Shown here in pieces: positions 44,430 through 52,825 of a stretch of DNA of 64,000 bases. Numbering within the stretch: position 1 is the first letter of the stretch; each line of letters opens with the position of its first letter. Below the pieces are notes generated by a model. That model saw only the letters and a list, made by a program, of their open reading frames with translations. It had not been told where the DNA came from and made no database searches. The stretch covers positions 1 to 64,000 of the forward strand of contig CAZQXO010000007.1 in assembly GCA_964597445.1 (NCBI GenBank). The letters are read 5' to 3'. The DNA is from UBA10649 sp964597445. GTDB taxonomy: Bacteria; Actinomycetota; Actinomycetes; S36-B12. A program made the translations under genes and the position numbers.

Positions 44430-44665
44430 CCCTGCTCTTCGCCGTCGTGGTGATCCTCGTCATCGCCGGTGCGTTCCTCTATGCGTCCGGACGATGGTCG
44501 GGCCTCCCAGACCCCGAGCGCGACCGCCGGCCGGTGACGGAGGCCGGCCCGGGGTTCGATGTCGTACTCCGGGGCTACCGGATGGACGAGGTCGATGCCC
44601 GCATCGCTGCCCTGGAGCAGGAGAACGCCGCTCTGCGTGCCAAAGCACCGGGGACCGGACGCTGA
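44426..44665 (+). CDS. Small DivIVA-domain membrane protein
   Basis: A 79-residue protein with an N-terminal membrane helix (LLFAVVVILVIAGAFLYASG) and a C-terminal half matching the DivIVA N-terminal lipid-targeting motif: GFDVVLRGYRMDEVDARIAA followed by a short coiled coil (LEQENAALRAK). Similar small genes follow LOG-family genes in actinobacteria. It may mark membrane or division sites; the role is unproven. GTG start overlapping the LOG stop (GTGA). Confidence 0.82.
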   Translation: MTLLFAVVVILVIAGAFLYASGRWSGLPDPERDRRPVTEAGPGFDVVLRGYRMDEVDARIAALEQENAALRAKAPGTGR

Positions 44666-44851
44666 CGGCGGCCCCGACCCGGTCGAGCCGGGGCAGGGGC
44701 GATCGGCGATAATGGGGTGTCCGCTGAGAGTGAGGGCGCTGCTGGGTCTCGTCCCGGAGCCGTCCGGCCGAGCGGGCATCGGTCGGGGCCCCTGGGTCCC
44801 GGCGCACGTATGGGGCCTGCCGGCCCCGGCGAAGCGACGGAAGGGGTTCAC

Positions 44852-45019
44852 ATGGCCGCGATGAAGCCGCGAACGGGCGATGGCCCGCTCGAGGTGACCA
44901 AGGAGGGGCGTGGCTACGTCATGCGTGTACCCCTCGAGGGAGGCGGCCGCCTTGTCGTCGAGCTCAACGGCGAGGAGGCCAAGGATCTCGGAGCGAAGCT
45001 GCTCGAGCTCTTCGCCTGA
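44852..45019 (+). CDS. DUF3117 small actinobacterial protein
   Basis: A 55-residue protein, MAAMKPRTGDGPLEVTKEGR followed by GYVMRVPLEGGGRLVVELNG and EEAKDLGAKLLELFA. This is the standard full length of DUF3117, a family found throughout actinobacteria and of unknown function. AAGGGG lies about 6 bases before the ATG. The frame stays open 45 codons upstream, but the GATAAT box at 44707-44712 points to a leader of about 135 bases. That long leader holds no structure I can name. Confidence 0.93.
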   Translation: MAAMKPRTGDGPLEVTKEGRGYVMRVPLEGGGRLVVELNGEEAKDLGAKLLELFA

Positions 45020-45032
45020 GTCCCGGAACTGA

Positions 45033-45068
45033 CGAGGGGCCCCGGACGGTGACGTCCGGGGCCCCTCG
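45033..45068. terminator. Terminator hairpin between the DUF3117 and O-methyltransferase genes
   Basis: CGAGGGGCCCCGGAC (45033-45047) and GTCCGGGGCCCCTCG (45054-45068) form a perfect 15-bp stem with a 6-base loop, placed between the stops of two convergent genes. Confidence 0.85.
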
Positions 45069-45092
45069 GCGTTCGCGTGCGCGCGGGCGGGA

Positions 45093-45716
45093 TCAGGTCC
45101 GGTCGGACAGGTGCGCGACCAGAAGGCCGTCCCCGACGGTCAGGAGGGCGGGAACCCAGTCGTCATCCGACCGGATCATCGAGGCCACGTCGCGCAGGGC
45201 GACGGTCTCGGCGTCCCGCTCGGCCGGGTCGGCGACCCGGCCGCTCCAGAGCACGTTGTCGAGGACGACCAGGCCGCCGACCCGCAGCAGCCGCTTGGCC
45301 TGGGCGAGGATGGCCGGGTACTCGGTCTTGTCACCGTCGACGAACACGAGGTCGTAGGCCGCGTCGGACAGGCGCGGGAGCACCTCGAGAGCCCGACCGG
45401 CGATGAGCCGAGCCCGGGTGTGGTCGTAGCCGAGAGCGGTGAACGTCTCGCGCGCGACGCGCTGGTGCTCGGCTTCCACGTCGATGCTGGTCAGGACACC
45501 CGTGGGAGCCATGCCGGCCAGCAGAGCAGCACCGGACACGCCGGCACCCGTGCCGATCTCGACCACGGTCTGGGCGCCGACGGTGGCCGCCAGCAGTCGA
45601 AGCAGGGCGGCGGAGGGGCGGCTCAGGGCGGGGCATCCGAGTTCGGCAGCCCGCTCGCGGGCCTCGCGCACGGCCTCGGCCTCCTCGGACCAGCCGTCCA
45701 CGTACTCCCACGCCAT
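45093..45716 (-). CDS. O-methyltransferase (class I SAM-dependent)
   Basis: A 207-residue methyltransferase of the catechol-O-methyltransferase-like family 3. LLRLLAATVGAQTVVEIGTG with AGVSGAALLAGMAPTGVLTS forms the SAM-binding motif; AYDLVFVDGDKTEYPAILAQ and LLRVGGLVVLDNVLWSGRVA are the metal and substrate region. It is a frequent neighbour of sigE and htrA in actinobacteria. Substrate unknown. The ATG at 45716 begins AWEYVDGWSEEAEAVREARE, as in relatives; no clear ribosome-binding site or -10 box was found. Confidence 0.92.
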   Translation of the reverse strand: MAWEYVDGWSEEAEAVREARERAAELGCPALSRPSAALLRLLAATVGAQTVVEIGTGAGVSGAALLAGMAPTGVLTSIDVEAEHQRVARETFTALGYDHTRARLIAGRALEVLPRLSDAAYDLVFVDGDKTEYPAILAQAKRLLRVGGLVVLDNVLWSGRVADPAERDAETVALRDVASMIRSDDDWVPALLTVGDGLLVAHLSDRT

Positions 45717-45907
45717 CGGCGTCGGCAGGAAAGGGTCACGCCCGTTGCTGGCGATGATGCACCTCCGGTCGGGTCGTGGGCCGCCGGTGAATCGGTGGCC
45801 GAGTTCGCCCGAAGCCTAGTTGAGAACTACCGTGGGGGGTCGACCCACGGGAGCGTCCGGGTCGCTGGACGATTCCCGGAAGTCCGACGGGCGAGCGAGG
45901 AGGCACC

Positions 45908-47098
45908 ATGGCCGAGGACACCCCCCGACCCCCGGTCGGGCCGCAGGTGCCCCCGCGGGTCGTGACTCCGACGACGATGGCCAGTCCCTATCCGGCAGCC
46001 CCGGCTCCTGCTCCGCGTCGCGGCATGGGGCTCCTGGGCACCGTCCTCGTAGCAGCGGTCGTGGCTGCCGTCGTGGGAGCGTTCGCGGGCGTCGCCGGAT
46101 ACGCGCTCGGCCGCAGTCTCGGATCCGAGGAAGCGGTGCTCTCGGCCGAGACCACCCCGATGGGCGACGTCGCTCCCCCGATCGTCACCGAGGACGGGTC
46201 CATCGCCGAGATCGCGGCGGGCACCCTCCCCGCGGTCGTGTCCCTGGCGGTGGAGGGATCCGCGGGCTCCGGCAGCGGCTCGGGATTCGTGATCCGTCCC
46301 GACGGCTACATCCTCACGAACAACCACGTGGTGAGCGTGGCCTCGGACGGCGGCGTCGAGGTGGTGTTCGCCGACGGCGACCGTCGGCCCGGCCGCATCA
46401 TCGGCACGAGCCCGTCCTATGACCTCGCGGTGGTCAAGGTCGACCGCACGGATCTGCCCACCCTGGCTCTGGGGAACTCCGACGAGGTCCGCGTCGGGGA
46501 CATCGTCATCGCCATCGGAGCCCCTCTCGGCCTCGACGGCACCGTGACGTCCGGCATCGTCAGCGCTCTGGATCGTCCGGTCATGGCGGGGGAGTCCGCC
46601 TCCGATGTGTCGTACATCAATGCGGTGCAGACCGATGCCGCCATCAATCCGGGCAACTCCGGCGGTCCGCTCCTCGATCGCTCGGGCAACGTCATCGGCG
46701 TCAACTCGGCCATCGCGACGCTCGCGATCGGAGGCGAGGCGGGCAGCATCGGCCTCGGGTTCGCCATCCCCAGCAACTCCGCGTCACGCGTGGCGCAGGA
46801 GATCATCGCGACAGGAACCTCCCGCACGCCCCTCATGGGGGTACAGCTGGACCCGGCCTACACCGACGGTGGAGCTCGGGTCAGTGAGATCACTCCGGGC
46901 AGTGGGGCGGAGGCGGCAGGACTGCGCACCGGCGACATCGTCCGCGAGGTCGACAGCCGTCCGATCGCGGACGCCACTGAGCTCGTGGTCGCGATCCGGT
47001 CCTATGCTCCCGGCGACACCATCCTCGTCACGTTCGAGCGGGGTGGGCGCACGCAGCAGGCTGATCTCGTGCTTGGCGACGACAGTCGGGCAGGGTAG
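45908..47098 (+). CDS. htrA: HtrA/DegP-type membrane-anchored serine protease with PDZ domain
   Basis: A 396-residue envelope protease. A proline-rich cytoplasmic segment and one membrane helix (about 41-67) precede a trypsin-like domain with triad His140 (ILTNNHVVS), Asp172 (SYDLAVVK) and Ser251 (NPGNSGGPLLD). A PDZ domain spans about 300-390 (GVQLDPAYTDGGARVSEITP). It degrades misfolded extracytoplasmic proteins. AGGAGG precedes the ATG. Upstream, a TACCGT box (45828-45833) overlaps the arm of a CCGTGGG/CCCACGG hairpin (45830-45850). The sigE-rseA genes that usually lie between the O-methyltransferase and htrA are missing. Confidence 0.94.
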   Translation: MAEDTPRPPVGPQVPPRVVTPTTMASPYPAAPAPAPRRGMGLLGTVLVAAVVAAVVGAFAGVAGYALGRSLGSEEAVLSAETTPMGDVAPPIVTEDGSIAEIAAGTLPAVVSLAVEGSAGSGSGSGFVIRPDGYILTNNHVVSVASDGGVEVVFADGDRRPGRIIGTSPSYDLAVVKVDRTDLPTLALGNSDEVRVGDIVIAIGAPLGLDGTVTSGIVSALDRPVMAGESASDVSYINAVQTDAAINPGNSGGPLLDRSGNVIGVNSAIATLAIGGEAGSIGLGFAIPSNSASRVAQEIIATGTSRTPLMGVQLDPAYTDGGARVSEITPGSGAEAAGLRTGDIVREVDSRPIADATELVVAIRSYAPGDTILVTFERGGRTQQADLVLGDDSRAG

Positions 47099-47105
47099 GG
47101 GAGCA

Positions 47106-47447
47106 ATGTTCGACATCGGGCTCGGCGAGATCATCATCATCGGGGTGATCGGCCTGCTCGTGTTCGGACCGGAGCGGCTGCCGCGTGCGGCCGCGGACGC
47201 GGCCAAGTGGATGCGCCAGCTCCGGGGCATGGCCACCGGAGCCCGCAAGGATCTCGCGGACTCGGCCGGGCTCGACCTGACGGACGCCGTCGACACGGTG
47301 CGCGAGCTGCGCGACTTCCACCCCCGCCGTCTTGCCGCGAGCCTGCTCGATGAGTCGGACGACGACGCGCCGAGCCGCCGACCGGACACCCCGGCGTCGG
47401 GGGGAACGACCCCGACTCGTCCGGCCTACGACCCGGACGCCACCTGA
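47106..47447 (+). CDS. tatB: Sec-independent protein translocase TatB
   Basis: A 113-residue Tat subunit. The N-terminal MFDIGLGEIIIIGVIGLLVF with GPERLP is the TatB membrane helix and hinge, followed by an amphipathic helix (AAADAAKWMRQLRGMATGAR) and a disordered Asp/Pro/Thr-rich tail. It recognises twin-arginine signals such as that of the Rieske protein at 14624. GGGGAG precedes the ATG; it lies 7 bases after htrA and is probably co-transcribed. Confidence 0.94.
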   Translation: MFDIGLGEIIIIGVIGLLVFGPERLPRAAADAAKWMRQLRGMATGARKDLADSAGLDLTDAVDTVRELRDFHPRRLAASLLDESDDDAPSRRPDTPASGGTTPTRPAYDPDAT

Positions 47448-47489
47448 TCGGACGCGGGTCCCCGCGCCGCCTCCCGTCGCGCCGAGTCG

Positions 47490-48629
47490 TCAGCGACCGG
47501 CGGGCGTGAGTCCGAGCGACATCCCGGCCAGGCCACGCGGCTTGCGCCCCAGGGTCTCGGCGATGCTGCGCAGGGCCCGCGCTGCCGGAGCATCCGGCGT
47601 GCTGAGCACGAGGGGGTGACCGGAGTCGCCGCCCTCGCGCAGGGCGACATCGAAGGGGATCTGGCCGAGCAGCGGAACATCGCTGCCGAGTTCCGCGCTG
47701 ATCATGGAGGCCACCAGCTCACCCCCGCCGATACCGAAGAGGTCCATCGGCTCCCCGCAGTGCGGGCAGGGGAAGCTGCTCATGTTCTCGATGACGCCGA
47801 CAACCTTCTGGTGCGTCTGTGCGGCGAGGGTGCCGGCGCGCACCGCGACGTCGGCGGAGGCGGCCTGGGGCGTGGTCACGATGACGAGCTCCGACCCCGG
47901 CAGGAGCTGCGCTGTGGAGATCGCGATGTCGCCGGTGCCCGGCGGCAGGTCGAGCAGCAGGACGTCGAGATCCCCCCACCACACGTCTGCGAGGAACTGC
48001 TCGAGTGCACGGTGCAGCATCGGTCCGCGGAAGGCGACGGGCTGTGCGACGCCACCGGGCTTGAATGGCAGCATCGAGATGACGCGCACGCCGTAGGACT
48101 GTGGCGGCATGATCATGCCCTCGACCATCGTCGGCGGGTCCATCGCGTTGAGGATGCGCGGGATCGAGTGCCCGTAGACGTCGGCATCGACCAGGCCCAC
48201 GCTCAAGCCCATTTCCGCCATGGACACGGCGAGGTTCGCCGTGACAGACGACTTGCCCACGCCACCCTTGCCGGATGCGATCGCGAACACCTTCGTGGTC
48301 GATCCAGCCTTCGCGAACGGGATCTCGCGCTGCTCGTGGCCGCGTAGCTGATTGCGCAACTGGGCGCGCTGGTCGTCCGACATCACGTCCAGTTCGACTG
48401 ACACGTCGGTGACGTTCGGGACGGACAGGACGGCGGCAGTCACGCGCTCCGTGATCGTCGTGCGCATGGGGCAGCCCGCCACGGTGAGGAAGACCCCGAC
48501 CGTGACCGTGCCCTCGTGCGTGACGTCCACGCCCTTGACCATGCCGAGCTCCGTGATGGGTCGGTTGATCTCGGGGTCGTTGACCGTGGCGAGGGCAGCA
48601 TGGATCGCATCGAGCGAGGGTTCGGCCAT
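47490..48629 (-). CDS. mrp: Mrp/ApbC-type iron-sulfur carrier ATPase
   Basis: A 379-residue P-loop protein. An N-terminal MIP18/DUF59 domain (residues 1-90, DAIHAALATVNDPEINRPIT, FLTVAGCPMR) is followed by the ParA/MinD-like ATPase with deviant Walker A ASGKGGVGKSS at about 118-128. VGLVDADVYGHSIPRIL, DLPPGTGDIAISTAQLLPGS and the cluster-bridging CPHCGEPMDLFG (CxxC) follow. It probably scaffolds or transfers Fe-S clusters to apoproteins such as IspH or fumarase (inference). Leaderless: TAGCAT (complement of 48636-48641) 6 bases before ATG. Confidence 0.95.
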   Translation of the reverse strand: MAEPSLDAIHAALATVNDPEINRPITELGMVKGVDVTHEGTVTVGVFLTVAGCPMRTTITERVTAAVLSVPNVTDVSVELDVMSDDQRAQLRNQLRGHEQREIPFAKAGSTTKVFAIASGKGGVGKSSVTANLAVSMAEMGLSVGLVDADVYGHSIPRILNAMDPPTMVEGMIMPPQSYGVRVISMLPFKPGGVAQPVAFRGPMLHRALEQFLADVWWGDLDVLLLDLPPGTGDIAISTAQLLPGSELVIVTTPQAASADVAVRAGTLAAQTHQKVVGVIENMSSFPCPHCGEPMDLFGIGGGELVASMISAELGSDVPLLGQIPFDVALREGGDSGHPLVLSTPDAPAARALRSIAETLGRKPRGLAGMSLGLTPAGR

Positions 48630-48638
48630 GCGCCGATG

Positions 48639-49211
48639 CTATTGGGGGTCGGTTGGGGCCGCCTCCGGTGCGACATCCGTGTGCTTGGCGTCACGTCGAC
48701 TCCGGGTGCGGCGCTTGTCGGCGTCCTCGACGTCGAGCAGCTCGCGCAGGTCTGCGGCGAAGTCACGCAGTTCACTGCGGACGTAGTCGCGAGTCGCCAC
48801 ATCACCCAGAGCCATGCGCAGCGCGGCGAGCTCGCGCGCGAGGTAGTCCGAGTCGGCGAGGAGACGCTCGGTGCGCTGGCGGTCCTCGGCGAACTGCACG
48901 CGATCGCGGTCAGCCTGCCGGTTCTGGGCGAGCAGGATGAGCGGGGCGGCATAGGAGGCCTGCAGCGACAGCAGCAGCGTCAGGAAGATGAAGGGAAAGG
49001 GGTCAGGGCCGCCTTCGGAGATCGCGATGTTGATCCCGATCCAGATGACGATGGCGATCGTCATCCAGAGGATGAATGCCCAGGAGCCGATTCCGCGAGC
49101 AGCCTTCTCGGACAGGCGTCCGAAGCGCTCGGTGTCGACGGCCGGCCGCAGCGACCGAGAACGGTCGAGCGGCTGGTCCAGGCGCGTGCTGCGACGGCGG
49201 GGAGATGCCAT
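48639..49211 (-). CDS. DUF1003 membrane protein
   Basis: A 190-residue protein with a basic N-terminus, two membrane helices (SWAFILWMTIAIVIWIGINI, FPFIFLTLLLSLQASYAAPL) and the DUF1003 signature IFLTLLLSLQASYAAPLILL with AQNRQADRDRVQFAED. A charged helical region and a basic/acidic tail follow. The family is of unknown function but usually sits next to MgtE-N proteins in actinobacteria, as here. The ATG starts 1 base after the stop of that gene. Confidence 0.92.
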   Translation of the reverse strand: MASPRRRSTRLDQPLDRSRSLRPAVDTERFGRLSEKAARGIGSWAFILWMTIAIVIWIGINIAISEGGPDPFPFIFLTLLLSLQASYAAPLILLAQNRQADRDRVQFAEDRQRTERLLADSDYLARELAALRMALGDVATRDYVRSELRDFAADLRELLDVEDADKRRTRSRRDAKHTDVAPEAAPTDPQ

Positions 49212-49212
49212 G

Positions 49213-50472
49213 TCACGCACCGCCTTCGTCGTCGAGATCCTCGTCGCGCCAGTCGGCCGGAAGCATGTGGTCGATGACGTCATCGATCGTGACCGCTCCC
49301 AGCAGGTGACCACCCTCGTCGACCACGGGCAGGGCCACCAGGTTGTAGGCGGCGAAGAGCCGGGTGACCACATCCAGTGGTGCATCCGGACCGACCGGCA
49401 TGAGATTGACGTCGACCAGTGCGGAGACGAGAGTCGCCGGCGGTTCGCGCAGCAGCTGCTGGAAGTGGCACACCCCGAGGTAGCGGCCCGTGGGCGTCTC
49501 GGTCGGGGGGCGCGCGACGTAGACCTGTGACGCGAGTGCGGGGGAGAGATCGGGATTGCGGATGTGCGCGAGGGCCTCGGCGACCGTGGCGTCCGGAGCC
49601 ATGACGATGGGCTCGGTCGTCATCATGCCGCCGGCCGAGAAGTCGTCGTAGGAGAGCAGGCGGCGGAGGTCCTCGGCCTCATCCGGCTCGATCAGCTCGA
49701 GCAGGTCCTGGGCCTGCTGAGGAGGCAGGTCGGAGAGCAGGTCGGCTGCGTCGGCAGGATCCATCTCCTCGAGGACGTCCGCGGCACGCTCAGCCTCCAG
49801 TGCCTGCAGGATCTCCACGCGCTCGTCGTCATTGAGCTCCTCGATGACGTCGGCGAGGCGCTCATCGTCGAGTGCTCGGGCCACCTCGAGCCGGCGCTTC
49901 GAGGTCAGGTCGTGCAGCACGTTCGCGACGTCCGCGGGCCGCATGGTGTCGAGGCGAGCGAGAAGCTGCTCGGCCGGCTGATCGGGTGCCGGCAGCGACA
50001 GGCCGTCGACCTCGTTCCAGTCCACGACGAGGGACGGCCCGCGACGACGCAGCCCGCCTCCGTGCCGCCGCACGAAGAGCTCGGTGACGAACCAGTCGCG
50101 CGTGATGGTCTTCTCCACGGCCACATCGAGGAGGGTGACCTCCTCCTGGGTCTCCGTGAGGCGCACGGCGCGATCGAGGAGCTCGCCGATCAGGAGCGTC
50201 TCGTTGCTGCGCTTCTCGAACCGGCGGAGGTTCACGGTGCCCGTGACGATCACCTGACTGGCATCGATGGCGGTCACCTTGGTCATGGGGACGAAGATGC
50301 GGCGTCGAGGAGGCACCTCCACGACGAGGCCGGTGAGGCGCGGGGCGTTGGTGCCGATCCGGAGCACGACGACGGCATCGCGTACCTTGCCCACCTTGTC
50401 GCCGTTGGGATCGAAGACCCCGAGGCCGGCAAGGCGGGCGAGGAACACCCGGGTTGCTGCGCCTATCGTCAC
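49213..50472 (-). CDS. Soluble MgtE-N/CBS protein with PRC-barrel (no transport domain)
   Basis: A 419-residue protein that resembles the cytoplasmic part of the magnesium channel MgtE. An N-terminal PRC-barrel-like region (GLGVFDPNGDKVGKVRDAVV) is followed by an acidic MgtE_N superhelix (about 175-290, ADVLEEMDPADAADLLSDLP) and a pair of CBS domains (MMTTEPIVMAPDATVAEALA, LVALPVVDEGGHLLGAVTID). It ends DDVIDHML plus an acidic tail, where the five membrane helices of MgtE would begin. It may sense magnesium and act on DUF1003, encoded next. Leaderless GTG: TAGCCT (complement of 50479-50484). Confidence 0.92.
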   Translation of the reverse strand: MTIGAATRVFLARLAGLGVFDPNGDKVGKVRDAVVVLRIGTNAPRLTGLVVEVPPRRRIFVPMTKVTAIDASQVIVTGTVNLRRFEKRSNETLLIGELLDRAVRLTETQEEVTLLDVAVEKTITRDWFVTELFVRRHGGGLRRRGPSLVVDWNEVDGLSLPAPDQPAEQLLARLDTMRPADVANVLHDLTSKRRLEVARALDDERLADVIEELNDDERVEILQALEAERAADVLEEMDPADAADLLSDLPPQQAQDLLELIEPDEAEDLRRLLSYDDFSAGGMMTTEPIVMAPDATVAEALAHIRNPDLSPALASQVYVARPPTETPTGRYLGVCHFQQLLREPPATLVSALVDVNLMPVGPDAPLDVVTRLFAAYNLVALPVVDEGGHLLGAVTIDDVIDHMLPADWRDEDLDDEGGA

Positions 50473-50508
50473 GCGGGCAGGCTACCCCCGAACAGGAGGT
50501 GCTGGCTC

Positions 50509-51435
50509 ATGGCTCCGTCCGCGCGTCCAGCGCCGACTCTCGCACGGCCCCCGGCCGGCGATGTCCTGCTGCTCGGGGTCGCGGTCCTCTTCATCTCGTC
50601 CAGCGGTCCGATCATCGCCGTGATCGCGGCCCCGGCCCTGGCGATCGCCTTCTGGCGATGCCTGCTGGGTTCCGTCCTGACCGCTCCCTGGGTGCTGTGG
50701 CGAAGGCGCGCGGAGGTCGCGTCCCTGACGCGGCGGGACATCCGACTGATCGTGTGGGCGGGGCTGCTCCTCGGAGCCCACTTCGCCACGTGGATTCCGT
50801 CCCTGCGCTTTACCACTGTGGCATCGTCGACGGCTCTCGTCGCGACGCAGCCGGTGTGGGCGGCACTGATCGCGAGGTGGCGCGGTGCCCACATCCCTGC
50901 GCGGGCTTGGGTCGGCATCGGCATCGCGCTGGTGGGGGTCGTCATCCTGACCGGGATCGACGTCTCGGCGAATCCCCGTCACCTCATCGGCGATGTGCTC
51001 GCGCTGATCGGTGCCGTGCTCGCCGCCGCCTACGTCACCGTGGCGGAGAGCGCGCGCCAGTCGGTGTCGACACCGACGGTGACGACCGGGCTCTACGCGA
51101 GCGCTGCGGTGCTCCTGCTCGTCCTCGCCCTTCTCGGAGGGCAGGCGCTCGTGGGGTTCTCGCTCACCGACTGGCTGCTGATCGGCGCCCTGACCCTCGG
51201 CGCGCAGCTGCTGGGCCACACACTGATCACCAAGGTGCTGGCCACGACGTCCGCGACTGTGGTCTCCCTCGCCATCCTGCTCGAGATGCCGGGAGCCACG
51301 ATCATCGCCGCGATCGCCCTCGGTCAGCTGCCCCCGTGGGGCGTGCTTCCCGCAGCCGCACTCATGTTCGTCGGCATCGTCATGGTCATCCGCTCGGGAT
51401 CACGGACGACCCCGTCGGAGACGTCACCGGTGTGA
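50509..51435 (+). CDS. EamA/DMT-family transporter
   Basis: A 308-residue membrane protein with ten predicted helices arranged as two EamA repeats (DVLLLGVAVLFISSSGPIIA, FATWIPSLRFTTVASSTALV, then IGDVLALIGAVLAAAYVTVA, TATVVSLAILLEMPGATIIA with IALGQLPPWGVLPAAALMFV). These are drug/metabolite exporters of unpredicted substrate. AGGAGG lies 10 bases before the ATG. An open frame extends far upstream over the MgtE-N gene and is rejected. The stop directly abuts the stop of the next, convergent gene. Confidence 0.92.
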   Translation: MAPSARPAPTLARPPAGDVLLLGVAVLFISSSGPIIAVIAAPALAIAFWRCLLGSVLTAPWVLWRRRAEVASLTRRDIRLIVWAGLLLGAHFATWIPSLRFTTVASSTALVATQPVWAALIARWRGAHIPARAWVGIGIALVGVVILTGIDVSANPRHLIGDVLALIGAVLAAAYVTVAESARQSVSTPTVTTGLYASAAVLLLVLALLGGQALVGFSLTDWLLIGALTLGAQLLGHTLITKVLATTSATVVSLAILLEMPGATIIAAIALGQLPPWGVLPAAALMFVGIVMVIRSGSRTTPSETSPV

Positions 51436-52134
51436 TCAGCGCGAGCGCCCCTGGCCGAAGCTCTCGTAGGCCTTGACGGCCGCCGCGTGCCACGTGCTGT
51501 TCACGGAACTGATCCGGCTCGCCGTCTGCTGAGCCTGCTTCTCGGAGGGGGCTCCCTCCACGGCGCGGAAGACCTCGGTCTGGACGATCGCGAGACCCCG
51601 CTGCGTGGTTCGCACATCCTCGAATACCTGAGCTCCGCCGTCGGTGTAACTGACGCCGGCGGCGTAGCCGGTCCGCGAGTCGTCGGTGAAGTCCGATCCC
51701 GACTGCGCGGGCACGAGCGTGCCGCCCTCGTCGGCGATCTTCGGATTGTCGCTGCACCCGGCCTTCTGCAGGGCGGCCAGGGCTGCCTGCGCCTTGGCGG
51801 CATCGGCGTACTGGAAGACGGTGACGGAACCACTGGTGTTGGGGTCGATCTGGTATCCGACAGCTCCCACGACCTTGGCTGCGGGCAGGGTCACGGCACC
51901 CTTCGCATTCCAGCACAGGGTGGGCACCGTGAAGGACCTGCTCGACTCGGAGTAGTAGTAGTTCTGGGTCCACGAGCCGAGGCTCTTCGGCATCTGGGCG
52001 CGCAGAACGGTCTGCTGAAGCTCGGCGGGCTTCATGTAGACGTAGTCGTCGGCCTGGGCGGCGCTCGTCACGCCGAGGGTGAGAGCTGCTGCGAGCGTCG
52101 CGGTGGCGGCGAGGGTGCTGGTGAGCTTCATCAT
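51436..52134 (-). CDS. Secreted sensor-domain (PknH-like) protein
   Basis: A 232-residue exported protein. A Sec signal (KLTSTLAATATLAAALTLGV, cleavage near AQA-DD) is followed by a domain with PKSLGSWTQNYYYSESSRSF, VPTLCWNAKGAVTLPAAKVV and KAGCSDNPKIADEGG (two cysteines that could pair). RTTQRGLAIVQTEVFRAVEG and WHAAAVKAYESFGQGRSR complete it. The pattern resembles the extracellular PknH-type sensor domain without the kinase. AGGA precedes the first of two adjacent ATGs. Role unknown. Confidence 0.72.
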   Translation of the reverse strand: MMKLTSTLAATATLAAALTLGVTSAAQADDYVYMKPAELQQTVLRAQMPKSLGSWTQNYYYSESSRSFTVPTLCWNAKGAVTLPAAKVVGAVGYQIDPNTSGSVTVFQYADAAKAQAALAALQKAGCSDNPKIADEGGTLVPAQSGSDFTDDSRTGYAAGVSYTDGGAQVFEDVRTTQRGLAIVQTEVFRAVEGAPSEKQAQQTASRISSVNSTWHAAAVKAYESFGQGRSR

Positions 52135-52180
52135 GGCCCCATCCTGCCTCAGGCTGACCGTGCATGGGACCATCCACGGC

Positions 52181-52768
52181 GTGACACACACGGAGCCCCC
52201 CGAGGGCACGCAGGCCCTGCTCTTCGACTGCGACGGAACCCTGGTCGACACCATGGGCGTCTACCGCATCGGCTGGCGCCAGGTCTTCGGCCGGCACGGC
52301 TTCGAGATGACGGACGAGTGGTTCGCCACGTGGGGTGGGCACAGCACCCAGTCCTTCGTGGAGGCGGCCTTCCCGGACGCTGAGCCGGAGTTCATCGCGC
52401 AGGTGAGCCGCGAGGGCCACGAGACATTCCTCGCGTCCGTCCACCTGGTCGAGCCCTTCGACCACGTGCTCGAGGTCGCGCGGGCCCATCACGGACGACT
52501 GCCGCTCGCGGTCGTCTCGGGAGGTCCCCGGGTCGCGGTGCTCGCCTCTCTTCGGGCGGTCGGGATCGAAGAGATGTTCGACCTGGTCGTCACGGCCGAT
52601 GACGTCCCGTCGGGCAAGCCGGCCCCTGACGCCTACCTGCGGGCCATCGCCGACCTGGGGGTCGACGCGTCGCGGTGCGTCGCCTACGAGGACAGCGCCA
52701 GCGGGATGGCGTCGGCTCGCAGCGCCGGAATTCCGCTGGTCGTGGATGTGCGCCTGCCCGAAGACTGA
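52181..52768 (+). CDS. HAD-superfamily hydrolase (beta-phosphoglucomutase-like)
   Basis: A 195-residue HAD subfamily IA protein. Motif I LLFDCDGTLVDT near the N-terminus, a short cap domain, motif II AVVSGG, motif III Lys in SGKPAPDAYL and motif IV YEDSASGMASARSAG are all present. It probably acts as a sugar-phosphate phosphatase or phosphomutase. The GTG at 52181 is a choice by family alignment; no clear ribosome-binding site is seen, and a longer frame overlaps the divergent secreted-protein gene. Sixty bases after it lies a promoter motif that also occurs before the SDR gene at 56754. Confidence 0.9.
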   Translation: MTHTEPPEGTQALLFDCDGTLVDTMGVYRIGWRQVFGRHGFEMTDEWFATWGGHSTQSFVEAAFPDAEPEFIAQVSREGHETFLASVHLVEPFDHVLEVARAHHGRLPLAVVSGGPRVAVLASLRAVGIEEMFDLVVTADDVPSGKPAPDAYLRAIADLGVDASRCVAYEDSASGMASARSAGIPLVVDVRLPED

Positions 52769-52774
52769 TACTTT

Positions 52775-52799
52775 CTGAGGGCTCTCACAAGTTTCTCAG
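52775..52799 (+). promoter_or_regulatory. Regulatory motif copy 1 (upstream of the VOC gene)
   Basis: CTGAGGGCTCTCACAAGTTTCTCAG, given as CTGAGGGCTCTC and ACAAGTTTCTCAG, aligns with copy 2 at 56683-56709: both read CTGA-R-GGCT...CAAGTT...CTCAG with a 2-base length difference. It ends 26 bases before the VOC start, at the likely promoter. Confidence 0.5.
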
Positions 52800-52825
52800 C
52801 GATGGTGCCGGTCTCAGGAGGACTC

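Noticed and set aside
44717..44851. A 45-codon N-terminal extension of the DUF3117 gene
   Set aside because: DUF3117 is normally 55 residues, an AAGGGG ribosome-binding site sits at the shorter start, and the extension is Gly/Pro/Arg filler.
45830..45850. CCGTGGG/CCCACGG hairpin before htrA as a terminator
   Set aside because: It lies right at the htrA -10 region and would terminate nothing upstream on that strand; more likely incidental or regulatory, so it is mentioned only in the htrA entry.
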